Assembly (NCBI RefSeq): GCF_029888045.1
Contig: NZ_JARXRN010000028.1
Coordinates: 38,297 to 102,296, forward strand
Length of the DNA: 64,000 bases
Source: Luteimonas rhizosphaericola
GTDB taxonomy: Bacteria; Pseudomonadota; Gammaproteobacteria; Xanthomonadales; Xanthomonadaceae
Reading direction: 5' to 3'
A model generated the notes under the pieces. That model was not told the origin of the DNA. It did no database searches and was given only the letters and a program-made list of their open reading frames with translations. The position numbers and the translations under genes were made by a program. Positions 27,359 through 36,031 of the stretch are shown piece after piece. Position 1 is the first letter of the stretch, and every line of letters begins with the position of its first letter.

Positions 27359-28608
27359 GCGAACACGGGCACGACCGCCACGACACACATGCCGCCGCGC
27401 TGGGCGATGGCGACATGGGCTGGGCCTTCGGCATCACCGAGAACGCGGTGATGCTGCTCGACGGCGAGCGCCGTCCGCTGCGGGTCAATCCGGCCGCACG
27501 GGCGCTCGCCGCGCGGGTGCTGCCCGATGGCCAGGCCGACGGGCTGCTCGCGCTGCTGCCGGACGAGGCCTGGGCCCACGCACGCATCGGTGGACGCTGG
27601 GCGGGCGAGCTGGTGCTGCCCGACGGCGTGGTGCTCGAGATCGTGCTGCGCGACGGCCACGACGCCGGCACCGACCTGATCCTGGTCATCCTCGACGACG
27701 TCAGCCAGCGCACCGCGCGCCAGGTCGAGCTGCAGCAGCGCCACGACGAGCTGCAGGCCGCGCACCGGCGCCTGGCCGGCGCGCAGGAACAGCTGCTGCA
27801 GTCGGAGAAGATGGCCTCCATCGGCCTGCTCGCCGCCGGCGTCGCGCACGAGATCAACAACCCCATCGGCTACGTGCACTCCAACCTGGGCACGCTGCAG
27901 GAATACATCGGCGCGCTGTTCGCGCTGATCGAGCATCAGGACGCCGCGCTGCTGGCCACCGGTCCGTCGGCGCGCGAGGAGATCCGCGCCCAGCGCGAGC
28001 GCCTGGACATCGACTTCATCCTCGGCGACCTGCCCAAGCTGATGGCCGAGTCGCGCGAGGGCATCGAGCGCGTCACCAAGATCGTGCAGGACCTCAAGGA
28101 GTTCTCCTACGTCGGCCGCGGCGACACCATGCGCCCTTCGGACCTGCACAAGGGCCTGGAGTCCACCCTCAACATCGTCTGGAACGACCTCAAGTACAAG
28201 GTCCGGGTGGACAAGCACTACGGCCAGCTGCCGCTGGTGGAGTGCCACATGTCCGAGATCAACCAGGTGCTGGTGAACCTGCTGATCAACGCCGGCCAGT
28301 CGATCGACAACCGCGGCACGATCACCATCACCACCGGCGCCGAGGACGGCGAGGCCTGGATCAGCATCGCCGACAGCGGCTGCGGGATCGCGCCCGACGT
28401 GCTGCCGCGCATCTTCGACCCGTTCTACACCAGCAAGCCGATCGGCCGCGGCACCGGGCTGGGGCTGGCGATCGCCTACAGCATCGTGTCCAAGCACCAC
28501 GGCCGGATCGAGGTCTCGAGCGAAGTGGGCGTGGGCACCACCTTCCGCGTGGTGCTGCCGGTGGTGCAGCCGCCGGGCGGCCAGGCGCAGGATCAGAAGT
28601 CGGAGTAG
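27355..28608 (+). CDS. Cytosolic PAS-type sensor histidine kinase (RavS-like by position)
   Basis: The 417-residue protein has no membrane segment. A PAS-like domain (about 20-115) is followed by a coiled coil (120-150). A dimerisation domain carries phospho-acceptor His165 in GVAHEINNPIGYVHSN, and an ATPase domain follows (NLLINAGQSI, DSGCGIAPDVLPRIFDPF, GRGTGLGLAI). The NNP after the His and the extended loop resemble soluble kinases that sense cytoplasmic signals. It overlaps flgN by four bases and converges with the GGDEF-EAL-REC gene, overlapping its end by 16 bases. A kinase/GGDEF-EAL-REC pair at this position recalls RavS/RavR of Xanthomonas campestris; I infer, but cannot prove, that they are partners. 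Confidence 0.85.
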   Translation: MSEHGHDRHDTHAAALGDGDMGWAFGITENAVMLLDGERRPLRVNPAARALAARVLPDGQADGLLALLPDEAWAHARIGGRWAGELVLPDGVVLEIVLRDGHDAGTDLILVILDDVSQRTARQVELQQRHDELQAAHRRLAGAQEQLLQSEKMASIGLLAAGVAHEINNPIGYVHSNLGTLQEYIGALFALIEHQDAALLATGPSAREEIRAQRERLDIDFILGDLPKLMAESREGIERVTKIVQDLKEFSYVGRGDTMRPSDLHKGLESTLNIVWNDLKYKVRVDKHYGQLPLVECHMSEINQVLVNLLINAGQSIDNRGTITITTGAEDGEAWISIADSGCGIAPDVLPRIFDPFYTSKPIGRGTGLGLAIAYSIVSKHHGRIEVSSEVGVGTTFRVVLPVVQPPGGQAQDQKSE

Positions 28609-30332
28609 TCGTCGTCGCGCAGCCGCTCGTGCGAGCGGAACGCGGCCTCGATGTGGCTGCGCAGTTCGTCGTCGTTCCAGGGCTTGGTGAGGAAGCGGTA
28701 GATCGAGCCGCGGTTGATCGCCTCGGTGATCGTCGCCAGGTCGGTGTAGCCCGACAGCACCATGCGCACGGTGTCCGGGTACAGGTCGCGCACCTTGGCC
28801 AGGAATTCGGTGCCGCTCATGTCCGGCATGCGCTGGTCGGAGACGATCACCTGCACGGTGTTGCTGGCCAGCAGGTCGAAGGCCTCGCGCGTGCTGCTGG
28901 CGGTGAGCACCTTGTAGCCGTCGCGGCGGAACAGCCGCACCAGCGAGCGCAGCACGTTCTCCTCGTCGTCGAGCAGCAGCAGGGTGCGCTCCGGACGCGT
29001 GGCGGCGAACGCCGACGGCAGCAGGAAGCGGCGCTGCACCAGCGGGTCGAGCACGTCCGCCGGCAGCGGCGGGCTGAACAGGTGGCCGAGGAAGAAGTCG
29101 CAGTGGTTGCGGCGCAGGAAGCCCAGCTCGGCCTCGGTCTCCACGCCCTTGGCGATCAGCTTCATGTTCAGCCGGTGGCCCATGGCGATGATGCCGCGCA
29201 CGATCGCCGCGCTGCGCGGGTCGCTGGCGACGTTGCGGATGAACCCGCGGCCGATCTGCAGCCGGTCCAGCGGGTACTGGCCGAGCGCGGCGAAGCTCAG
29301 CCCGCCCTTGCCGAAGTCCTGCACGGTCAGGGTGGCGCCGAGCATGCGCAGGCCGGTCAGGGTTTCGTGGATGCGGTGCGCATCGAGCGCCAGCGCGCTC
29401 TCGGGCAGCTCGAACTCGAACGAGGCCGCGCGCAGCTGGTGCTGGTGCAGGCGCTCGCCGATCGCGTCCAGGCAGTCGGGCCGCGCCAGCAGCACGCTGT
29501 CGATGTGCACCGACAGCATCAGGTAGTCCAGGCCGCGCTCGCGCCAGGCCACCAGCTGGCGCATGGCCGCATCGATCACCCACAGCCCCAGCCGGCTCGA
29601 CAGGCCCGCGCGCTCGACCCGCGACAGGAACCGGCTCGGGCGCAGCATGCCGTGGTTGGGCGAATCCCAGCGCAGCAGCGCGGCCACGCCCACCAGGCTG
29701 CCGTCCTGGGCGGCGACCTGGGGCTGGAAGTACAGCCGCATCTCCTCGCGCTCGAGCGCCTCGACGAACCGGTCGGCGAATCCGGCCTCGGACGCGGGCC
29801 GCGTGGGCGCGCCGGAATACAGGCCGACGTTGTTGTGCCCCGCGCGCTTGCTCTCGCGCAACGCGCGCTCGGCGCCGGCCAGCAGGGCGGCGGCGTCGGC
29901 GCCGTGGTCGGGAAACACCGCGATCCCGATCGAGACGGTCATCGGCAGGGTGTAGGGCGGGATCGACAGCGGATCCTCGAGTGCGTCGCGGAACTGTTCG
30001 GCCAGCACTTCGCCGCCCGGCTCGCCCTCGCGGTAGGCCACGCAGGCGATGAATTCGTCGCTCGACAGGCGCCACAGCGACGCTTCCTCGGGCATGGTGG
30101 TGCGCAGCCGCTGCGCCACCGCGGCCAGCACCTGGTCGCCGACCTCCTCGCCCATGTTCACGTTCACCAGCTGCAGCATGTCGATGTCGACGTGCAGCAG
30201 CGCCACGCTGCGCCGGCTGGCGCGCGCGGCGGAGAGGATCGCGGTGAGGCTGGGACCGCCGGCGCCGAGCCGGTACAGCGAGGTCACCGGGTCGAGCGGG
30301 ACCCCGCTGGGTTCCTGGTAGCCGAAATTCAT
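28593..30332 (-). CDS. GGDEF-EAL-REC response regulator with degenerate catalytic motifs (RavR-like)
   Basis: The 579-residue protein has three domains. The first is GGDEF-like (about 20-170), with the active loop reading SSDEF (90-94) instead of GGDEF. The second is EAL-like (about 190-430), with the signature VAALLRW (216-222), so the metal-binding Glu of EAL is Ala. The third is a C-terminal receiver (about 448-565) with LLLDDEENV, phospho-Asp499 in IVSDQRMPDMSG and FLTKPWND. Other EAL residues are also lost: DDFG is QDFG and KIDRSF is QIGRGF. Both c-di-GMP synthesis and hydrolysis are therefore unlikely. A phosphorylation-controlled binding role is the plausible alternative. Its 3' end overlaps that of the kinase gene. 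Confidence 0.88.
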   Translation of the reverse strand: MNFGYQEPSGVPLDPVTSLYRLGAGGPSLTAILSAARASRRSVALLHVDIDMLQLVNVNMGEEVGDQVLAAVAQRLRTTMPEEASLWRLSSDEFIACVAYREGEPGGEVLAEQFRDALEDPLSIPPYTLPMTVSIGIAVFPDHGADAAALLAGAERALRESKRAGHNNVGLYSGAPTRPASEAGFADRFVEALEREEMRLYFQPQVAAQDGSLVGVAALLRWDSPNHGMLRPSRFLSRVERAGLSSRLGLWVIDAAMRQLVAWRERGLDYLMLSVHIDSVLLARPDCLDAIGERLHQHQLRAASFEFELPESALALDAHRIHETLTGLRMLGATLTVQDFGKGGLSFAALGQYPLDRLQIGRGFIRNVASDPRSAAIVRGIIAMGHRLNMKLIAKGVETEAELGFLRRNHCDFFLGHLFSPPLPADVLDPLVQRRFLLPSAFAATRPERTLLLLDDEENVLRSLVRLFRRDGYKVLTASSTREAFDLLASNTVQVIVSDQRMPDMSGTEFLAKVRDLYPDTVRMVLSGYTDLATITEAINRGSIYRFLTKPWNDDELRSHIEAAFRSHERLRDDDYSDF

Positions 30333-30456
30333 AGGGCGGAAGGGTAGCCGGTCGACGCGCCCGCAGGATGGCGGGGCGGTCGCCTGGCGCGGACTGCGAG
30401 TGCGCGCCGTCGTGCTGCGCGCACGGATCGCCGACACCCGTCGCGATGCGCCCTGG

Positions 30457-30473
30457 TGCACTATATTGGTGCA
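30457..30473. promoter_or_regulatory. NtrC operator at the ntrB start codon
   Basis: TGCACTATATTGGTGCA is a near-perfect NtrC dyad (consensus TGCACC-N5-GGTGCA). It ends on the base before the ntrB ATG at 30474. Placed here it is more likely an autorepression site than an enhancer. No sigma-54 element lies nearby. Confidence 0.85.
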
Positions 30474-31550
30474 ATGTCGCCGCCGCCCGCCTTCGATCCC
30501 GCGCTCGATGCCCTGGTCACGCCGGTGCTGCGGGCCGACCGTCATGGCCGGGTGGTGGCCTGCAACCAGGCCTTCGCGCGCTGGCTGGGGGTGAGCCAGA
30601 AGCGGCTGCCGGACCAGCCGCTGGTGGCGCTGGAGGCCGAGGGCGACGGCCTGCGCGGCGCGCTGCAGGCGCTGGACGAGGCCGACGGCTCGCGCCGCCT
30701 GCGGCGGGTGGCGCTGGCCTTCCTCGGCGGCGAACCGCGCTTCGCCGACGTATGGCTGACGCGCGAGGCCGACGGCGGCACCCTGCTCGAGGCGCACCCG
30801 GTGGACGAGTTCCCCGGCGAGGATCCCACCCGCGCCCTGCCGCTGGCGCTGTCGGCCGCGCTCAAGGGCTTGGCGCACGAGTTGCGCAACCCGCTGGCCG
30901 GGCTCAAGGGTGCGGCGCAGCTGCTCGGGCGGCGCGCCGGCGATGCCGATTCGCGCGAACTGGTCGACCTGATCGCCACGGAAGTGCAGCGCCTGACCCA
31001 GCTGGTCGACCAGCTGATGTCGCCGGCGCCGCCGCGCCCGCACCAGCCGCTCAACATCCACGGCGCGCTGGAACAGGTGGTGCGGCTGGCCGAACAGGAG
31101 GCCGGCTGGGCCGTGCGCCTGGTGCGCGACTACGACCCCAGCCTGCCGCCGCTGCGCGGCGATCCCGACCGCCTCACCCAGGCGGTGTGGAACCTGGTGC
31201 GCAACGCGATCCAGGCCGGCGCGGCCAACGTCAGCCTGCGCACCCGGGCCGAGTTCGGCGTGCGCATCGGCGAACAGGTGCATGCGCTGGCGCTGCGGAT
31301 GGAGATCGTCGACGACGGCCGCGGCGTGCCCGAGGCCCTGGCCGAGCAGATCTTCCTGCCGCTGGTGTCCGGGCGCGCCGACGGCAGTGGCCTGGGGCTG
31401 GCGATGGCGCAGCAGGTGGCGCGCGAGCACGGCGGCTCGCTCGGCTACCGGTCGCGCCCGGGCCATACCGTATTCACCCTGCTGTTGCCGCTGCCCGACG
31501 GCGATGGCGACGATCCGCCGCCCGCCGCCGATCGGGCGGCAAAACCATGA
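30474..31550 (+). CDS. ntrB: Nitrogen regulation sensor kinase NtrB (GlnL)
   Basis: NtrB phosphorylates NtrC under nitrogen limitation and is controlled by PII. The 358-residue soluble protein has an N-terminal PAS domain (VTPVLRADRHGRVVACNQAF). The His-box LKGLAHELRNPLAGLKGAAQL is characteristic of NtrB. ATPase motifs are QAVWNLVRNAIQAG, DDGRGVPEALAEQIFLPL and DGSGLGLAMAQQ. The ATG at 30474 directly abuts the NtrC operator and has no Shine-Dalgarno. An in-frame GTG at 30456 lies within the operator's first bases. The true initiation mode (leaderless or GTG) is open. ntrC follows after nine bases. Confidence 0.93.
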   Translation: MSPPPAFDPALDALVTPVLRADRHGRVVACNQAFARWLGVSQKRLPDQPLVALEAEGDGLRGALQALDEADGSRRLRRVALAFLGGEPRFADVWLTREADGGTLLEAHPVDEFPGEDPTRALPLALSAALKGLAHELRNPLAGLKGAAQLLGRRAGDADSRELVDLIATEVQRLTQLVDQLMSPAPPRPHQPLNIHGALEQVVRLAEQEAGWAVRLVRDYDPSLPPLRGDPDRLTQAVWNLVRNAIQAGAANVSLRTRAEFGVRIGEQVHALALRMEIVDDGRGVPEALAEQIFLPLVSGRADGSGLGLAMAQQVAREHGGSLGYRSRPGHTVFTLLLPLPDGDGDDPPPAADRAAKP

Positions 31551-31559
31551 GGCCATGCG

Positions 31560-32963
<1,404 letters not shown>

Positions 32964-33504
32964 GCGAGTCGCCCCGCATCGCCCAGGCAGCCCGCACACG
33001 TAGCCCGGATAAGCGAAGCGCATCCGGGGATGCGCGCTCTCCCGGGTGCGCTGGCGCTTACCCCGGCTACGATCCCTCCGCCTCATGTCGTCACCGCCTG
33101 TTCGCAGTCGCGACCGCTCTCACCCGATTGCCCATTCCCCGATGCGGCGTGTCTGCCTGTTCGAGGTGCAGTCGCGTAGCCCGGATAAGCGAAGCGAATC
33201 CGGGAATGGGCGTTCTCCCGGGTGCGCTGGCGCTGACCCGGGCTACGATCCCTCCGCCTCATGTCGTCACCGCCTGTTCGCAGTCGCGACCGCGCTCATC
33301 CGATCGCCCGTTCCTCGCGTGCGGCATGTCTGCGCCGGCGACGCGCAGTCGCGCCAGGCGCACGTCGGAAACTGCACCGAAGCCCACCGCCGTCGGGCCG
33401 CGACACCATTGCGCCTTGGACGCATCCGTGTTCCCGGCTACGCTCGAACGCCCGCTACGGGCGCCTGGCGCGTGCCTGCGCCCGCGTTCCTGCCGAACTC
33501 CCCC
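32964..33504. other. ntrC-SOD intergenic region (541 bp)
   Basis: No gene is supported. About two thirds of it (33000-33351) is the tandem REPIN block; the remainder (33352-33504) has no recognised feature. Confidence 0.6.
33000..33351. repeat. Tandem duplication (2 x 176 bp) of a REPIN-containing unit
   Basis: Each unit begins with two REP sequences in inverted orientation, GTAGCCCGGATAAGCG...CCGGCTAC (33000-33070) and the matching 33176-33246. A further 105 bp includes an identical run of about 50 bases starting CTACGATCCCTCCGCC. The period is exactly 176 bp and similarity extends over the full unit with scattered changes. It lies between ntrC and the SOD-like gene. Confidence 0.85.
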
Positions 33505-34092
33505 ATGTCCGATCCCGCCACTCGTGCCTCCCATCGTCCCCCGACCATCGCGCTCGCGCTCGCCGCCGCGCTGCTGCTGTCGGCGTGCGCGTCCGCGCCG
33601 CGCACCGTCGACGCGCCGGCGCCCGCACAGGCCGCCGCGTCGCCACCGGAGATCGCGCGCACGGGCACCGTATCGCGCGCGGTGGCCAATCTCGCCTCCG
33701 CCTCCGGCAGCCTGGTCAGCGGGCGCATGCTGGTCACCGCGCTTCCCGACGGCGTACGCGTGCGTGGCCAGGTCGGCGGCCTGGTGCGCAACGGCGCGCA
33801 CGGCCTGCAGGTGCACGAACGCGGCGACTGCAGCGCGGTCGACGCCCGCAGCGCCGGCCGCTATTACGATCCGCTCGCCGGCACGCGCCAGGACGGCGCG
33901 GTCGGCGAGGCGCCGGGACGGATCGTCGCCGGGCCCGACGGCGTGGCCACGGTCGACATGACCGTCCGCGGCGCGGTGCTCGGCGGCGGCGCGGACAACG
34001 ACATCCTCGGTCGCTCCCTGCTGGTCCTCGGCGCCACGCCGGGCGCGATCAGCGCGCGCGTGGCCTGCGGCGTCATCACCGCGGGTGAATGA
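33505..34092 (+). CDS. Cu/Zn-SOD-like lipoprotein lacking metal ligands
   Basis: The 195-residue product has a signal peptide with lipobox LLLSAC (Cys28) and the SOD_Cu fold in outline (GLQVHERGDC at 100-109, end ARVACGVI). The catalytic residues are eroded. The family motif GFHVHExGDC has lost its first His to Gln. The bridging-His motif GGHFNP reads GRYYDP. The zinc-loop histidines and the last copper His before DP/DD are absent (LVLGATPG). Superoxide dismutation is therefore unlikely. It precedes an intact sodC by 46 bases and probably arose by duplication. An in-frame upstream start lies in repeat DNA and is not used. Confidence 0.8.
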   Translation: MSDPATRASHRPPTIALALAAALLLSACASAPRTVDAPAPAQAAASPPEIARTGTVSRAVANLASASGSLVSGRMLVTALPDGVRVRGQVGGLVRNGAHGLQVHERGDCSAVDARSAGRYYDPLAGTRQDGAVGEAPGRIVAGPDGVATVDMTVRGAVLGGGADNDILGRSLLVLGATPGAISARVACGVITAGE

Positions 34093-34138
34093 CGCCGCCG
34101 CTAGCCTTCGCAAGCTCGAGCCTACGAGGAGATCCACG

Positions 34139-34765
34139 ATGCGCCACGCCACGCTGCTGATCCTGCCCGCCGCGCTGATGCTCGCCGCCTGCCAGCCGCA
34201 GACGCCCGCCGACGATGCCGCCACCCCGCCGGTCGATCCGGCAGCGCCCGCCGCGAGCGGTACGGCCGCGACCGCGCCCGACCCGGCGATGCCGGAGGCC
34301 GACGCGCAGACGGGCATGGCCGCGGCCACCGCCACCCTCGCGCCCACCGAAGGCAACGAGGTCGCCGGCCGGCTCGAGTTCAGCAGCGTGGACGGCGGGA
34401 TCCGCATCACCGGCGAGGTCACCGGCCTGGAAGCGGGCAGCGAGCACGGCTTCCACGTGCACGAGACCGGCGACTGCAGCGCGCCCGACGGCACCAGCGC
34501 CGGCGGCCACTTCAATCCTGCGACCACCGCGCACGGGCGCGTCGGCCAGGGCGAGCACCACGCCGGCGACAGCGACAACATCGTCGCCAACGACCAGGGC
34601 ACCGCGATGGTCGACACCCTGCTGCGCGGCGCGACGCTCGACCAGGGCGAGACCGGCATCATCGGCCGCGGCGTGATCGTGCACGCCGATCCGGACGACT
34701 ACACCACCCAGCCGACCGGCAATGCCGGCGACCGCCTCGCCTGCGGCGTGATCGAAGCCCGGTGA
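34139..34765 (+). CDS. sodC: Periplasmic Cu/Zn superoxide dismutase, lipoprotein form
   Basis: SodC converts superoxide to peroxide in the periplasm. The 208-residue protein has a lipobox LMLAAC (Cys18), a Pro/Ala linker (about 20-70) and an intact catalytic domain. Visible motifs are GFHVHETGDC (two copper His), AGGHFNP (bridging His), AHG and HHAGDSDNI (zinc ligands), and VIVHADPDDYTTQPTGNAG with the last copper His. A strong AGGAGAT Shine-Dalgarno sits before ATG 34139. It is probably co-transcribed with the degenerate copy upstream. Confidence 0.95.
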   Translation: MRHATLLILPAALMLAACQPQTPADDAATPPVDPAAPAASGTAATAPDPAMPEADAQTGMAAATATLAPTEGNEVAGRLEFSSVDGGIRITGEVTGLEAGSEHGFHVHETGDCSAPDGTSAGGHFNPATTAHGRVGQGEHHAGDSDNIVANDQGTAMVDTLLRGATLDQGETGIIGRGVIVHADPDDYTTQPTGNAGDRLACGVIEAR

Positions 34766-34860
34766 CGCGACCCCGCGGGTGACGGACTGTCGCGGCGCAA
34801 CCGGCCGCGACGGTTCCGGTCCGTTCGACACGCGAGGCCGGGCAACCCGCGCATTTCGCC

Positions 34861-35016
34861 GCCCGGATAAGGCCAACGGCCGCATCGGGGGCGATGCCCG
34901 CACCGAATCCGTGCCGCTTCGCGACAGCGTCGTGCTGCGCGGGTGACGTCCCCAGCGCGTGGACCGGTCACGGCCCACGCTCGTAGCCCGGATAAGGCCA
35001 CGGGCCGCATCCGGGG
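34861..35016. repeat. Two directly oriented REP elements downstream of sodC
   Basis: GCCCGGATAAGGCCAACGGC... (34861-34890) and GTAGCCCGGATAAGGCCACG... (34983-35016) lie in the same orientation 93 bases apart, in the convergent gap between sodC and a minus-strand gene. The second is nearly identical to the REP inside flgI. A transcription-termination or mRNA-stabilising role is common for REPs in such gaps. Confidence 0.8.
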
Positions 35017-35052
35017 GACAGCGCACGCGACGCACCCCTACAGGACGCGTCC

Positions 35053-35952
35053 CTACAGCGCGCCCGCCTCCAGCTCCGGCGGCGCATCGACCCAGGTCAC
35101 GTCCAGTCCGTGCGCGCCGAGCACCGCGGCCAGCTGGCGCTGGCGCATCTCGAAGCGAGTGAACTGCTGGCGCAGGCGCGCCTCGTCGTCCGTATCCGGC
35201 CGGTAGCGCGCGCGCCAAGCTGCCGGCGAGTACAGCGCCATGCGCACGCCGCCGTCGACGTAGCGTGCCGCAGGTTCCGGCCCGGCATCGAGCACCGCTT
35301 CGCGCTGTGGCGCGAGCAGCGCGGTCTCGATCAGCGGCCACAGTGCCGCGAGCCCGAGGTGCTCGTACTGCAGCGACATCATCGCCGCCAGGTCGTGCAG
35401 CGTCATGGCCCGCGCGTGCTCGACCGGCGCGCCGAACGCGTCCTGCAGCAGCAGCGCGGTGTCCGCTGCCGCCATGCCCGTGTCCAGCAGCTGCGCCTCG
35501 AACGCGTCGTCCACGCGTCCGGCAACGCCCGGATCGCCCTGCAGCAGGAACGGCAGCACGCGCAGGCTGCCGCCGCGAAGCGCGGCATCGGCCGCGAGCG
35601 GCTGCGGCACGTGGCCGGCGGCATCGGCGCCGAACGCGACCAGCCGCGGCGCGCCGTCGCCGCGCGGCGCGCGCGCCAGCAGCTCCACCAGCCGCCGATG
35701 CAGCGGCCAACCCGGGCGCAGCGCCTCGGCGGGATCGAAATGCGCCGCGGCCAGGCACAGGTCCAGTTGGCGCACGTCCGGCACCAGCGTTGCGAGGTCG
35801 CGACCGACGCAGGCCGCGACGCGCGCGGCCTCGGCCTGCGACAGCGCATCGCGCGCCGGCAGGCCGCCGTGCGCGAGCTCGATCGCCAGCACGCCCGCCA
35901 CCATGCCGGCCGGAAGGCGAGGATCGGAGTCGGTGACGTGCGACGCGTTCAT
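35053..35952 (-). CDS. Conserved hypothetical protein, 299 aa
   Basis: I do not recognise this protein. It has 299 residues, no signal peptide or membrane span, and is rich in Ala and Leu with several Asp/His residues (LCLAAAHFDPAEALRPGWPLHRRL; LQDAFGAPVEHARAMTLHDLAAMMSLQYEHLGLAALWPLIE). Codon use and amino-acid pattern look like a real gene. It is divergent from the thiolase gene with about 80 bp between, so they may share a regulated promoter region. Function unknown. Confidence 0.7.
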   Translation of the reverse strand: MNASHVTDSDPRLPAGMVAGVLAIELAHGGLPARDALSQAEAARVAACVGRDLATLVPDVRQLDLCLAAAHFDPAEALRPGWPLHRRLVELLARAPRGDGAPRLVAFGADAAGHVPQPLAADAALRGGSLRVLPFLLQGDPGVAGRVDDAFEAQLLDTGMAAADTALLLQDAFGAPVEHARAMTLHDLAAMMSLQYEHLGLAALWPLIETALLAPQREAVLDAGPEPAARYVDGGVRMALYSPAAWRARYRPDTDDEARLRQQFTRFEMRQRQLAAVLGAHGLDVTWVDAPPELEAGAL

Positions 35953-35990
35953 CGGGCCATTCGCAACGGTACGTTAGACTCGCCCATTAT

Positions 35991-36010
35991 GCCCGTCGCA
36001 CGTGACGGGC
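35991..36010. promoter_or_regulatory. Dyad upstream of the thiolase gene
   Basis: GCCCGTC-N6-GACGGGC with a CACGTG core, 22-41 bases before the thiolase ATG and in the divergent gap. It could be a repressor operator or a 5'-UTR stem; no cognate regulator is adjacent. Confidence 0.4.
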
Positions 36011-36031
36011 CCGCACCGAAAGAGGCCCACG

